A stretch of 64,000 nt of DNA from Hymenobacter yonginensis. Its GTDB lineage: Bacteria; Bacteroidota; Bacteroidia; Cytophagales; Hymenobacteraceae. Numbering within the stretch: position 1 is the first letter of the stretch; every line of letters starts with the position of its first letter. Under the pieces are notes generated by a model that saw only the letters and a list, made by a program, of their open reading frames with translations, ran no database searches and had not been told where the DNA came from. Shown here one piece after another: positions 16,478 to 24,929 of the stretch. Location: contig NZ_CP115396.1 of the NCBI RefSeq assembly GCF_027625995.1, positions 2,852,001 through 2,916,000 of the forward strand, written 5' to 3'. Both the position numbers and the translations under genes were made by a program.

Positions 16478-17242
16478 TTAGAATTTCACGCGGCCTTCGG
16501 CTTTGGCCTCTACCGGCTTGCCGGCTTTGGTGAGGTCCCGGATGTGGTCGATGATGGCGGTGCGCAGCAGCACGCCGGTGCCGCGGGGCTTGAGGGCCTT
16601 GAAGAACGTGAGCTGGTCGCCGCCGCCAGCCAGATAGTCGCTGATGGCGATGGTGTAGAGGCGGTCCTGGGCGGGGTTGAAGGGCTGGCCGCCGATGCGG
16701 ATATCGGTGGGCTTGCCATCCGCCGTAGCGGTGTAAGTGGCGCCCGACACGGCCATTTTCACGCGGGCCGCATAGGTAAAGAGCTGCTGCACCACTTCGC
16801 CGGGAGCTTCCAGCACCACCAGCTCATTCTCAAACGGCATCAGCTCGAACACCGAGCCGGTGGTGATGGCACCGGCCGGCAGCGGGGCGCGCAGGCCACC
16901 ATTGGTCATCACGCCCAGATCCATGGCCTGGCCGGTTTCGCGGGCGGCGCGCACCCGCTGCAAATCCGCTACGAAGTTGGCCAGCGGCGACTCGCCCGGA
17001 TTCTTGGTGATGGCCACCGGAGCCGTGCCCAGCACGGTGGTCATCTGCTCGGTGACGCGCTGGCGGTAAGGCGCAATGGTGGCGGCGGCCGTGGCGTCGT
17101 CGGGCAGGCTGCTGCTTACGGGCTGGGCCGTGGTGGGGGCCAGCTGCGGCTTGGCAACGTAGGTGGCGCGCTGGCAGGCAGGAAACAGGGCCACAGCCGC
17201 CAGCAGGCTAAGCGCAGCCGTCCGGGAACGAAGGAGTTGCAT
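16478..17242 (-). CDS. 5'-nucleotidase C-terminal domain lipoprotein
   Basis: 254 aa, ATG at 17242. N-terminal lipoprotein signal ending FPAC (Cys23). The remainder is the 5'-nucleotidase C-terminal domain: ESPLANFVADLQRVRA, MTNGGLRAPLPAG, PFENELVVLEAPG and DYLAGGGDQLTFF, the last around the nucleobase-binding part. It has no metal site, so it presumably works with the product of the next gene downstream. A membrane-anchored binding subunit is the simplest reading. Confidence 0.88.
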   Translation of the reverse strand: MQLLRSRTAALSLLAAVALFPACQRATYVAKPQLAPTTAQPVSSSLPDDATAAATIAPYRQRVTEQMTTVLGTAPVAITKNPGESPLANFVADLQRVRAARETGQAMDLGVMTNGGLRAPLPAGAITTGSVFELMPFENELVVLEAPGEVVQQLFTYAARVKMAVSGATYTATADGKPTDIRIGGQPFNPAQDRLYTIAISDYLAGGGDQLTFFKALKPRGTGVLLRTAIIDHIRDLTKAGKPVEAKAEGRVKF

Positions 17243-17424
17243 CAGGTCAGGGAAGAAACGGACCGCAAAGGTAATCTGCCCGCCCGACTATTCGGCCGGT
17301 GCACGCCAAGGTGGTGCCGGGCGAGCGGGCGCTGCCCTGGCCCGCATTATTTACCGGCCTTTCCGGCTTGATGCGGTATCTTTAACCCGCCTGTTCCCTT
17401 CCCACTTTCTCTGTGCCTTTGGCT

Positions 17425-19206
17425 ATGTCCGATACGCCGCATTTCGCGCCCGTCACCTTTTCGGAGTTTGAACCTGTCACGACAGCCGCCTGGCAGGCCC
17501 GCATCGAGCGGGACCTGAAGGGCGCCGACCCGGCCACCCTGCGCTGGCTCACCCCCGACGGCTTCACGCTGGAGCCCTTCTACCACCGCGAAGCCCTGGA
17601 CGCCCTGCCCGAGCAACCCGCCCCGCAGCTGCGCCTTACGGCCGGCAACCGTTGGCGCAACGTGCCCGCCTACGCCGTGCCGGCCCTCAATAACGGCCAC
17701 GCCGCCATCCGGCGCGCCGCCGAGGCCCTGACCCGCGGGGCCGAGGGCGCCCACTTCGTGCTGGCCGATGCCGCGGCGTTCGACGTGGAGTTTCTGCACG
17801 AGCAGCTGCCCCTCGCCGACACCTATATAGGCTACTCGCTCACGGCCAGCCCCGCCGCGCTGGTGCGGCAATTGCTGGAAACCGGCACGCCCATGCTGCG
17901 CGGCTTTCTGCAATTCGACCCCATTACCAACCACCTGCCTGACCTGACGGGCCAGCTGCGGGAGCTGCGCGAGGTGCTGCATCTCACCAAAGGCATGCCC
18001 GATTTCCGGGCCCTCACGCTGGACGTGGCCTACTACGGCAACCGCGGCGCCACGGCCTCGCAGCAGATAGCCTTTGCGCTGGCAGCAGCGGCCACCTACC
18101 TCAGCGAATTGCCCGACGACACGCTGAGCGTGGCCGACGTGGCGGCGGCGCTGCGGGTGCACACAGCCACCAACCCCAACTACTTTTTCGAACTGGCCAA
18201 GCTCCGGGCGTTGCGCCAGGTGTGGGCCACGCTCTGCCACGCCTACGGCCTGCCGCCCGAAGCGGCGCAGGTGCCCATCCTGGCCGAAACCGCTTCCTGG
18301 AGCCAGACCACTCTTGACTCCCACACCAACCTGCTGCGCGTGACCACCGAGGCCATGAGCGCTGTGCTGGGCGGAGCCGACGTGCTCAGCGTACGCCCCT
18401 TCGATGCACTCTACCAAGCCCCGAACGAGTTTTCGGACCGGCTGGCGCGCAACCTCTCGGTGCTGCTGCGCGAAGAAGCCGGCCTAGGCGCCGTAGCTGA
18501 CCCCGCCGCCGGCTCCTACTACCTCGAAACCCTCACCGACACGCTAGCGCGCGAGGCCTGGGCCCTGTTTCAGCGGCTGCAGGCTGAAGGCGGCCTGCCG
18601 GCGGCCATTGGCCTGGCCATGCAGGAGCTGCACCAGGCCGCGCAGGCGCAGTTCCGGCGCATCGCCAACGGCGAGCAGGTGGTGGTGGGCACCAACCGGT
18701 TTCAGAATCCTAAGGAGAAATTCAGCTTCAACCCCAAGAAGCTGCTGCGCAGCCCGGAGTTCGACTCTACGCGGGCCACGTATCCGTCGGAGGTGCTGCG
18801 GCTGGCTACCAGCCTGCACTTCGAGCGGCGCGAGAAAAAGAAGAAGCGCGCAACGGTGGTGCTGCTGGGCGCCCACACCAACCAGCTGATTGTGGAGTCG
18901 TTTCTGCGGCTGCTGCCGGCCGCCGAGCGGCCCGAGCTGCGGGAGTCGCACCCGGAAGGCACGCTGTCGGTGCTGTTTTCCTCAGCCGAGCAGGCCACGC
19001 TGATGTACGCCACACCTGAACAGTTTGCCCGCCTCGCGCGCTTTGTCCGCAACATCCCCGACGACGCCGACTTCCTGCCCCCCACCCTGCTCACCGCCGA
19101 CCTGGCCACGCTGCAGGAAGCCGTCCGTGTGTTCGGCTTCCAGGAATTCACCGTGCAGGGCTACAGCACCGAAGACGTGCTGGCGCGGCTGCAGGGGAAG
19201 AAATAG
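17425..19206 (+). CDS. mutA: Methylmalonyl-CoA mutase small subunit
   Basis: 593 aa; ATG at 17425 (MSDTPHF) preferred over a GTG four codons earlier. TIM-barrel mutase domain (FTLEPFYHRE, LAETASWSQTTLDSHTNLLR, GGADVLSVRPFDA, DPAAGSYYLETLTD) and a degenerate cobalamin-type C-terminal domain without the DxHxxG motif, as normal for the non-catalytic subunit. It pairs with MutB to interconvert succinyl-CoA and methylmalonyl-CoA in propionate metabolism. Followed by mutB after a 147-base gap that holds repeat B1. Confidence 0.95.
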   Translation: MSDTPHFAPVTFSEFEPVTTAAWQARIERDLKGADPATLRWLTPDGFTLEPFYHREALDALPEQPAPQLRLTAGNRWRNVPAYAVPALNNGHAAIRRAAEALTRGAEGAHFVLADAAAFDVEFLHEQLPLADTYIGYSLTASPAALVRQLLETGTPMLRGFLQFDPITNHLPDLTGQLRELREVLHLTKGMPDFRALTLDVAYYGNRGATASQQIAFALAAAATYLSELPDDTLSVADVAAALRVHTATNPNYFFELAKLRALRQVWATLCHAYGLPPEAAQVPILAETASWSQTTLDSHTNLLRVTTEAMSAVLGGADVLSVRPFDALYQAPNEFSDRLARNLSVLLREEAGLGAVADPAAGSYYLETLTDTLAREAWALFQRLQAEGGLPAAIGLAMQELHQAAQAQFRRIANGEQVVVGTNRFQNPKEKFSFNPKKLLRSPEFDSTRATYPSEVLRLATSLHFERREKKKKRATVVLLGAHTNQLIVESFLRLLPAAERPELRESHPEGTLSVLFSSAEQATLMYATPEQFARLARFVRNIPDDADFLPPTLLTADLATLQEAVRVFGFQEFTVQGYSTEDVLARLQGKK

Positions 19207-19224
19207 ATTTTAGGTCACAGGTCC

Positions 19225-19328
19225 CTGTCATCCTGAGCGGAGCGAAGGACCTTATGCCACTCGAACGACCATAGTTGTTACGTCTCGTGCCAACGTGATA
19301 AGTTCCTTCGCTCGGCTCAGGATGACAG
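19225..19328. repeat. Inverted repeat, TCATCCTGAGC family (B), copy 1
   Basis: CTGTCATCCTGAGCGGAGCG at the left and CTCGGCTCAGGATGACAG at the right close a long imperfect stem. Copy 2 is at 58875-58972. This copy sits between mutA and mutB, whose products are needed in equal amounts. Confidence 0.8.
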
Positions 19329-19353
19329 CTAGCACCCACCGTCCCAATCCCAG

Positions 19354-21474
19354 ATGAAACCCGACTTCTCCCAGATAGCCTACAACGACGCGCCGCTGCC
19401 GGCTACTCCGGCGGCTGAGGCGGCCACCGTGACGCCCGAGGGCATCCAGCTCCAAAGCCACTACTCCGCCCACGACGTGCAGCACCTCGACCACCTCGGG
19501 TTCGGGGCGGGGCAGGCGCCGTTTCTGCGCGGGCCCTACGCTAGCATGTATGTGCAGAACCCCTGGACCATCCGGCAGTACGCGGGCTTCAGCACGGCCG
19601 AGGAAAGCAACGCCTTCTACCGCCGCAACCTGGCCGGCGGCCAGAAGGGCCTGAGCGTGGCCTTCGATTTGGCTACGCACCGCGGCTACGACTCCGACCA
19701 CCCGCGGGTGGTGGGCGACGTGGGCAAGGCCGGCGTGGCCATCGACTCGGTGGAGGACATGAAGATTCTGTTCGACCAGATTCCGCTGGACCAGATGTCG
19801 GTGAGCATGACCATGAACGGGGCCGTGCTGCCGGTGCTGGCGTTCTACATTGTGGCGGCCGAGGAGCAGGGCGTGGGGCCGGAGAAGCTGGCGGGCACCA
19901 TTCAGAACGACATTCTGAAGGAGTTCATGGTGCGCAACACCTACATCTACCCGCCCCTGCCGAGCATGCGCATCATTGCCGACATCTTCGCCTACACGGC
20001 GCGGCACATGCCTAAATTCAACAGCATCAGCATCTCGGGCTACCACATGCAGGAAGCCGGCGCCACCGCCGACATCGAGTTGGCTTACACCCTGGCCGAC
20101 GGCCTGGAGTACGTGCGCGCCGGTCTGGCAGCGGGCATGACCATCGACCAGTTTGCGCCCCGCCTGAGCTTTTTCTGGGCCATTGGCATGAATCACTTCA
20201 TGGAAATTGCCAAGCTGCGCGCCGGCCGCATGCTGTGGGCCAAGCTGCTGAAGCAGTTCGAGCCTCAGAACCCTAAGAGCCTGGCCCTGCGCACGCACTG
20301 CCAGACCTCGGGCTACTCGCTCACCGAGCAGGACCCGTTCAACAACGTGGCCCGCACCGCCGTGGAAGCCCTGGCCGCGGCCCTGGGCGGCACCCAGAGC
20401 CTGCACACCAACGCCCTCGACGAGGCCATTGCCCTGCCCACCGACTTCTCGGCCCGCATTGCCCGCAACACCCAGCTCTACCTCCAGCACGAAACCGACA
20501 TCACCCGCGTGGTAGACCCCTGGGGCGGCTCCTACTACGTGGAAACCCTGACGCACGAGCTGGCCAACAAGGCCTGGGCCCTGATGCAGGAAGTGGAAGA
20601 GCTGGGCGGCATGGCCAAGGCCATTGAAACCGGCCTGCCCAAGATGCGCATCGAGGAAGCCGCGGCCCGCAAGCAGGCGCGCATCGACTCGGGCAAGGAA
20701 ATCATTGTGGGCGTGAACAAGTATCGCCCCAGCGAGGAGCAGCAGCTCGACGTGCTCGACATCGACAACGACGCCGTGCGCGAGTCGCAGATTGCGCGCC
20801 TGAAAACCATCCGCGCCACCCGCGACCAGGCCGCCGTGCAGGCCGCCCTGGAGGCCCTCACGGAAGCCGCCCGCTCCGGCGCCGACAACCTGCTGGCCCT
20901 GGCCGTAGTGGCCGCCCGCCACCGCGCCACGCTGGGCGAGATTTCCGATGCACTGGAGAAAGTATATGGCCGCCACCAAGCCACCATTCGCGCCATTTCG
21001 GGCGTGTATTCGGCCGAGATGGACTACGACGAGGAGTTTGCCAAGGCCCGCGCCGCCGCCGATGCCTTTGCCGTGAAGGAAGGCCGCCGCCCCCGCATGA
21101 TGGTGGCCAAAATGGGCCAGGACGGCCACGACCGGGGCGCCAAAATCATTGCCACGTCCTTCGCCGACGTGGGCTTCGACGTGGACATTGCCCCGCTGTT
21201 CCAGACCCCAGACGAGGTAGCCCGCCAGGCGGCCGAAAACGATGTGCACGTAGTGGGCGTGAGCAGCCTCGCCGCCGGCCACAAAACCCTGATTCCGCAG
21301 CTGCTCCACGACCTCAAGCAGCTCGGCCGCGACGATATCCTCGTCATTGCCGGCGGCGTCATCCCGGCCCAGGACTACGACTTCCTCTACAACGCCGGCG
21401 TGGCCGGCGTCTACGGCCCCGGCACCGTCATTGCCATTGCCGCACAGGAGATTCTGGAGAAGCTGGGGGAGTAG
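19354..21474 (+). CDS. mutB: Methylmalonyl-CoA mutase large (catalytic) subunit
   Basis: 706 aa, ATG at 19354. The barrel domain binds CoA and substrate ([48 protein letters not shown]); the C-terminal domain binds adenosylcobalamin through [10 protein letters not shown] near residue 593, whose histidine is the lower cobalt ligand. Full length. Its last 26 bases before the stop are exactly repeated at 22233-22258 (see findings). The G-protein chaperone MeaB is encoded at 38957. Confidence 0.97.
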   Translation: MKPDFSQIAYNDAPLPATPAAEAATVTPEGIQLQSHYSAHDVQHLDHLGFGAGQAPFLRGPYASMYVQNPWTIRQYAGFSTAEESNAFYRRNLAGGQKGLSVAFDLATHRGYDSDHPRVVGDVGKAGVAIDSVEDMKILFDQIPLDQMSVSMTMNGAVLPVLAFYIVAAEEQGVGPEKLAGTIQNDILKEFMVRNTYIYPPLPSMRIIADIFAYTARHMPKFNSISISGYHMQEAGATADIELAYTLADGLEYVRAGLAAGMTIDQFAPRLSFFWAIGMNHFMEIAKLRAGRMLWAKLLKQFEPQNPKSLALRTHCQTSGYSLTEQDPFNNVARTAVEALAAALGGTQSLHTNALDEAIALPTDFSARIARNTQLYLQHETDITRVVDPWGGSYYVETLTHELANKAWALMQEVEELGGMAKAIETGLPKMRIEEAAARKQARIDSGKEIIVGVNKYRPSEEQQLDVLDIDNDAVRESQIARLKTIRATRDQAAVQAALEALTEAARSGADNLLALAVVAARHRATLGEISDALEKVYGRHQATIRAISGVYSAEMDYDEEFAKARAAADAFAVKEGRRPRMMVAKMGQDGHDRGAKIIATSFADVGFDVDIAPLFQTPDEVARQAAENDVHVVGVSSLAAGHKTLIPQLLHDLKQLGRDDILVIAGGVIPAQDYDFLYNAGVAGVYGPGTVIAIAAQEILEKLGE

Positions 21475-21489
21475 ATTCAGTTTAAATGC

Positions 21490-22080
21490 ATGACAAAACC
21501 AGCATTATTTCTCATTTTTTCTTTGATATGCTTGAGTGCGCAAGCACAACGACGGGGCGTGTATAATGATTTAGCAACTGCACTTCAACAGCCTGATAAA
21601 GTGCGCGTCCTTGATTTACGCGGCCAAAACTTGGATAGCCTTCCAGGTTCATTGGCTAGACTTCAAAATGTTGAAGCCATTTTGTTGGGCATGAAATTGC
21701 GCAATTTGTGGTTCTATCCTCGCGCCTGGAAATATGAACTTCACCTTAAACACCGACCAGCGGGAGGATATCTCCATATGCAGGGGCGAGGTGGTGGTGA
21801 GTATTTCCGCTTTAACCGTTTTAAAACTCCACCGATTGACTTTTGCATGTTTCCTAAACTCCGGGTTTTAAACGTTAGCGGAGCTGGTTATTTTTCTATG
21901 GCAGATACGGTAGCCAGTCGAATGGCAAGGTGTCGCCCAGAAATTATTGTACTTGGAGGCACCGTTCGCCACAAGGATACCGCTCCTGACATTAACACTA
22001 TAGGGCATCCTGACAAGTATCGTGAAGCTAAAAACTATTTATGCCCCTTTAAAATAAAGGGGTTTAAAGCTAGAAGGTAA
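21490..22080 (+). CDS. Short leucine-rich-repeat secreted protein
   Basis: 196 aa, 15 bases after mutB, with much lower GC than mutB. Signal peptide MTKPALFLIFSLICLSAQAQ, then VYNDLATALQQPDKVRVLDL and GQNLDSLPGSLARLQNVEA, which is the start of a Bacteroidota leucine-rich-repeat domain; a second LRR-like unit is FPKLRVLNVSGAGYF. Only about two or three repeats remain recognisable. Base composition and position suggest insertion behind mutB. Role unknown. Confidence 0.6.
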   Translation: MTKPALFLIFSLICLSAQAQRRGVYNDLATALQQPDKVRVLDLRGQNLDSLPGSLARLQNVEAILLGMKLRNLWFYPRAWKYELHLKHRPAGGYLHMQGRGGGEYFRFNRFKTPPIDFCMFPKLRVLNVSGAGYFSMADTVASRMARCRPEIIVLGGTVRHKDTAPDINTIGHPDKYREAKNYLCPFKIKGFKARR

Positions 22081-22109
22081 TTCAACCGAAGCAAATTAGT
22101 TTATCTTTC

Positions 22110-22277
22110 ATGCACATCTCCCCTGCCGACCAACTCGACGCCGACATTAACTGCTTCGCCACCTACGAGGCAGGGCAACTCCTGCGCCGCTATGGCAATG
22201 ATGGTGCCGAGGCCTTCATTACCGTGGCGGCGCAGGAGATTCTGGAGAAGCTGGGGGATTGTATCAGCAATTCATAA
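22110..22277 (+). pseudogene. Chimeric mini-ORF: orphan-family N-terminus fused to mutB tail
   Basis: 55 codons from ATG to TAA. The first half (MHISPADQLDADINCFATYE) matches the start of the protein encoded at 24930 (MRINQTEQEDTDIDWFATDE). The second half reads [11 protein letters not shown], the C-terminus of MutB ([11 protein letters not shown]), with 26 identical bases. The two parts are in frame. Most likely a recombination scar; an expressed micropeptide cannot be excluded. Confidence 0.65.
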
Positions 22278-22412
22278 AGCCTAATAAATTATGCAAAATA
22301 CTCCTGCAGGATTCCACTCATCTAAATTAAAAAATGGATTATTTTATTACTTATACTTCCTATGATGGCGACAATAGCCACTTAAGGCCTTTTGCATCAA
22401 CAAGAGCCAATC

Positions 22413-22718
22413 ATGACAATTATTTGCATACTTGCATTTTTCCTGTCACTAGCTATGATTCTTATACCCAACATCACTCTCATGGAGAAGAGCATAGCAA
22501 TTGAGCATATTTTATTAACCAGACATTATTCGTTTCAAGATTACAAGTCACTATCCAAGGCCAGTGTATTCTATTCAAAAATACACTTTGACGACGGGCG
22601 CAGTTACTGGTTTATGAATGGTACGACCGTATCGAATATATCAGAGAGCAAGCATATTGAGAACAGATTACATGAACGCATATTAGGCCATATTGAAAAC
22701 CGGAATAACATGGCATAA
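22413..22718 (+). CDS. Small low-GC membrane protein, unknown
   Basis: 101 aa from the ATG at 22413 (MTIICILAFFLSLAMILIPN). One N-terminal hydrophobic helix, then a polar domain with YSKIHFDDGRSYWFMNGTT. No family recognised. GC near 38-40 percent by eye, well below the region. A second open frame covers part of the same DNA from 22334, so the coding assignment is only moderate. Confidence 0.45.
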   Translation: MTIICILAFFLSLAMILIPNITLMEKSIAIEHILLTRHYSFQDYKSLSKASVFYSKIHFDDGRSYWFMNGTTVSNISESKHIENRLHERILGHIENRNNMA

Positions 22719-22765
22719 AAACCAAACAACAAGCAGTGTATAGGCACCTCTAAATACACTTTGCT

Positions 22766-23320
22766 ATGCAGAATAAGAATCCAAAAAGCAGAATAAATGA
22801 GCGGCAGTTTGTGCGAGTCTGCCAAAGCCTGTTTTATGGATTAACACCTGGATTTATTGGAGCACTTTGCGTTGCCCTTATGCCTTGCCACTCTTTTGCC
22901 CAAGCAAGCAAAGATGTAGGCAACCGTGAGCAGCTTCAGATACTCCGGCAGTGTTTCTTTCGTCAGCAGACCTGGCTAATGCCTTCTGACCCCGCTTCAG
23001 GCATCAGCTTTTTTCAGTCGCGGAAGCAGGCCCACGCATCTGCCTCCTTCATCACTATTCCGGTTGTAGATGACCGTGGGAAGCTGCTGTCTGGTAGCAA
23101 CCCTTTTTTCATCACTGCTTTCGTACTAAAAAAAGGCCGCTGCACAGGTATAATCACGTTGAACAAGTCAGTGAACCAGGGCTACATAACCTCGCTAGAT
23201 GACGACTTTACGAAAGTCTATCAGCAGTATTTAGCCAAAAAATCCTGCTTTTACTTTAGCCTGAAGCACGGCACCTACCAGACTGCAAATGCTGATTGCC
23301 CGCTGGGAACAAGCCACTGA
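22766..23320 (+). CDS. Uncharacterised secreted protein
   Basis: 184 aa, ATG at 22766. An internal hydrophobic stretch (FYGLTPGFIGALCVALMP) followed by CHSFAQ looks like a signal peptide after a longer than usual basic N-terminus, so the true start may be downstream. The mature part has four cysteines (QCFFRQQ, KGRCTG, KKSCFYF, ADCPLG) that could form disulfides. No family recognised. Confidence 0.5.
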   Translation: MQNKNPKSRINERQFVRVCQSLFYGLTPGFIGALCVALMPCHSFAQASKDVGNREQLQILRQCFFRQQTWLMPSDPASGISFFQSRKQAHASASFITIPVVDDRGKLLSGSNPFFITAFVLKKGRCTGIITLNKSVNQGYITSLDDDFTKVYQQYLAKKSCFYFSLKHGTYQTANADCPLGTSH

Positions 23321-23331
23321 ATCAGACACGC

Positions 23332-23440
23332 ATGCGGATCTCCCCTAACAACAGCCAACTACCGACGAGGCCAGGCAACTCCTGCACGTAGCTTCAGGCA
23401 GCGTCAGTAGCTAGGTGGTCGGTGGCGGCGCTGCTGGAAT
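23332..23440 (+). pseudogene. Decayed copy of the gene at 24930
   Basis: ATGCGGATCTCCCCT at the start matches the mini-ORF at 22110. ACCGACGAGGCC, then CTGCACGTAGCTTC and finally TCGGTGGCGGCG with CTGCTGGA follow in the same order as in the gene at 24930, with deletions and an in-frame stop. It is the third member of this family within 3 kb. Confidence 0.65.
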
Positions 23441-23476
23441 GAAGCCGGAGTATCTGTGTGCCACTGGCACCACCTG

Positions 23477-23515
23477 AAAGCAAAACGGCCCGTCAGTGAC
23501 GGGCCGTTTTGCTTT
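23477..23515. terminator. Bidirectional intrinsic terminator
   Basis: Near-perfect stem AAAGCAAAACGGCCCGTCA with complement after a 2-3 base loop, A-rich and T-rich ends. It separates the plus-strand island genes from the convergent metallo-hydrolase gene. Confidence 0.85.
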
Positions 23516-23574
23516 TGTGGCGGGGCGTTTGGTGCTGCGGCCTTTTGCCATGTGGGGAGGTGCTACTTGTGCTT

Positions 23575-24339
23575 CTACAGCGTTAGCCATTCGCCGTCGG
23601 CCGGCACGTGTACCCGGGCGGTGAGGTCGTGTTGCGCTATTTGCGCCCGGGTGGTGGCCCGGTCTTCGGTGCAGTGGTTGACGGTTTCGGTGTGCACGGC
23701 GTGCACCGTGGCTTGCGACGCGTAGTGGGCCACCTGCACTACTTCAGCGGCCGTCATCGTGATAGGGTCGCCGACCTGGAACTGGGCCGCCCCGGCATTC
23801 AGCACGATGGCCGTGGGCTGGTACTGGTCGAGGGCGGCGCTTACTTCCGGGCACCAGATGGTGTCGCCGGCAATGTAGAGGCGCACCTGGTCGGCCTCCA
23901 CCACAAAGCCCGAAACGGTGCCCATCTTCTGCCCGATTTCGCCGGTGCCGTGCTGGCCGCCGGTGCGGTACAGCCGGATGCCTTCCCAGTCGAGCTGGTT
24001 TTCCACCGGCAGCACGTTCGTGAAGCCCTGGGCGCGCAGGGTTTCCGTGTCGGCGGGCTGCACCAGGATGGGCAGGTGTCTGTCGAGCAGCTCCTGGGTG
24101 GCGGCGTCCCAATGGTCGCGATGCGTGTGGGTGAGCAGCACGGCATCGAGCGAGGCCAGCAGCTGCGGCAGCTCGGCGGAGGCAAAAGGCAGGTCGACCA
24201 GCGGAATGCGCTGGTTGGTGCCGGCAGACATGGCCACGGGGTCGTACTGGAAGCGGGGCGCCAGCATGGGGTCTACCAGGATGGTTTTGCCGGCCACTTT
24301 CAGCAGCAGCGTGGCATGGCGAATTAGTTGAACTTGCAT
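23575..24339 (-). CDS. Metallo-beta-lactamase fold hydrolase, UlaG-like
   Basis: 254 aa, ATG at 24339. Starts LIRHATLLLKVAGKTILVDP, then the metal-binding HTHRDHWD motif (HxHxDH) near residues 71-77, GGQHGTG and YIAGDTIW further on. This is the short UlaG/L-ascorbate-6-phosphate-lactonase-like group of the superfamily; substrate unknown. Divergent from the HxlR regulator gene across 146 bases, the usual arrangement for an HxlR target. Confidence 0.82.
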   Translation of the reverse strand: MQVQLIRHATLLLKVAGKTILVDPMLAPRFQYDPVAMSAGTNQRIPLVDLPFASAELPQLLASLDAVLLTHTHRDHWDAATQELLDRHLPILVQPADTETLRAQGFTNVLPVENQLDWEGIRLYRTGGQHGTGEIGQKMGTVSGFVVEADQVRLYIAGDTIWCPEVSAALDQYQPTAIVLNAGAAQFQVGDPITMTAAEVVQVAHYASQATVHAVHTETVNHCTEDRATTRAQIAQHDLTARVHVPADGEWLTL

Positions 24340-24443
24340 CGAAAAAGGGGGTTAAGCACTACCTTGACTGGAAGCCGCCGCCGTTGCCGACCGCCAGCCT
24401 CCTCCGGGCTAAAGGTACCCCCGCCCTGCCGTGGGCTCAAGAA

Positions 24444-24470
24444 GGTTACCGGCTGGTTACCTGTTTACCT
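24444..24470. promoter_or_regulatory. Repeated GGTTACC motif, candidate HxlR operator
   Basis: GGTTACC occurs at 24444-24450 and again at 24455-24461, followed by GTTTACC at 24463-24469, just before the HxlR start. Repeated short motifs in a divergent spacer next to a regulator are typical operator placement. The assignment is inference. Confidence 0.4.
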
Positions 24471-24485
24471 GTTCGTTTCGCCGCC

Positions 24486-24824
24486 ATGCGCCACACCTAC
24501 CACGACATCGAATGCTGCGCCGCCAAGGTGGCGCTCGACCAGATTTCGGGCAAATGGAAGCCGATTATCATCTTCCATCTATCGGCGGGGCCGCGGCGGT
24601 TCAGCGAGCTGTGGCGCGAGATTCCGCGGGTGTCGAAGAAGGTGATGCTGGAGCAGCTGCGCCAGCTGGAAGCGGCCACACTGGTTGAGCGCACCGTGCA
24701 CAACGGCTTTCCGCCCGAAGTTACCTACCATCTTTCCGGCAAAGGCCAGCAGCTGGCCCCCATTCTGCAGCAGCTGGAGCAATGGGCCCTCACCCACATC
24801 GAAGGCGTAGTGCAGATTTCCTGA
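24486..24824 (+). CDS. HxlR family winged-helix transcriptional regulator
   Basis: 112 aa from the ATG at 24486 (MRHTYHDIECCAAKVALD). Family pattern is clear: a cysteine near the N-terminus (CC at 10-11), ISGKWKPIIIFHL, RRFSELWREIPRVSKKVM as the recognition region, and the wing PPEVTYHLSGKG. HxlR proteins often respond to electrophiles or oxidants through cysteines. It probably controls the divergent metallo-hydrolase gene and itself. Confidence 0.88.
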   Translation: MRHTYHDIECCAAKVALDQISGKWKPIIIFHLSAGPRRFSELWREIPRVSKKVMLEQLRQLEAATLVERTVHNGFPPEVTYHLSGKGQQLAPILQQLEQWALTHIEGVVQIS

Positions 24825-24929
24825 CGGCGCCGCCGGCGGCAGCAACCGGGCAGCCGGCCAGCACAGACCGAAAACAACACCCATAGCGGGCCAGCCACCC
24901 AGCAAGCCTACTCATCAACTCAGATTTTC

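Noticed and set aside
19252-21309. Long open frame of 685 codons antisense to mutB
   Set aside because: High-GC codon bias of mutB keeps the opposite frame free of stops; the translation is rich in His, Gly, Val and Ala with no domain pattern. The same holds for long antisense frames opposite dnaA, the DUF5916 gene, the M56 gene and the carboxylase gene.
22334-22501. Alternative small gene in another frame (starting MDYFITYTSYDGDNS)
   Set aside because: It overlaps the membrane-protein frame at 22413, ends without recognisable features, and low GC makes chance frames likely; neither is certain but the one with a membrane helix is more plausible.
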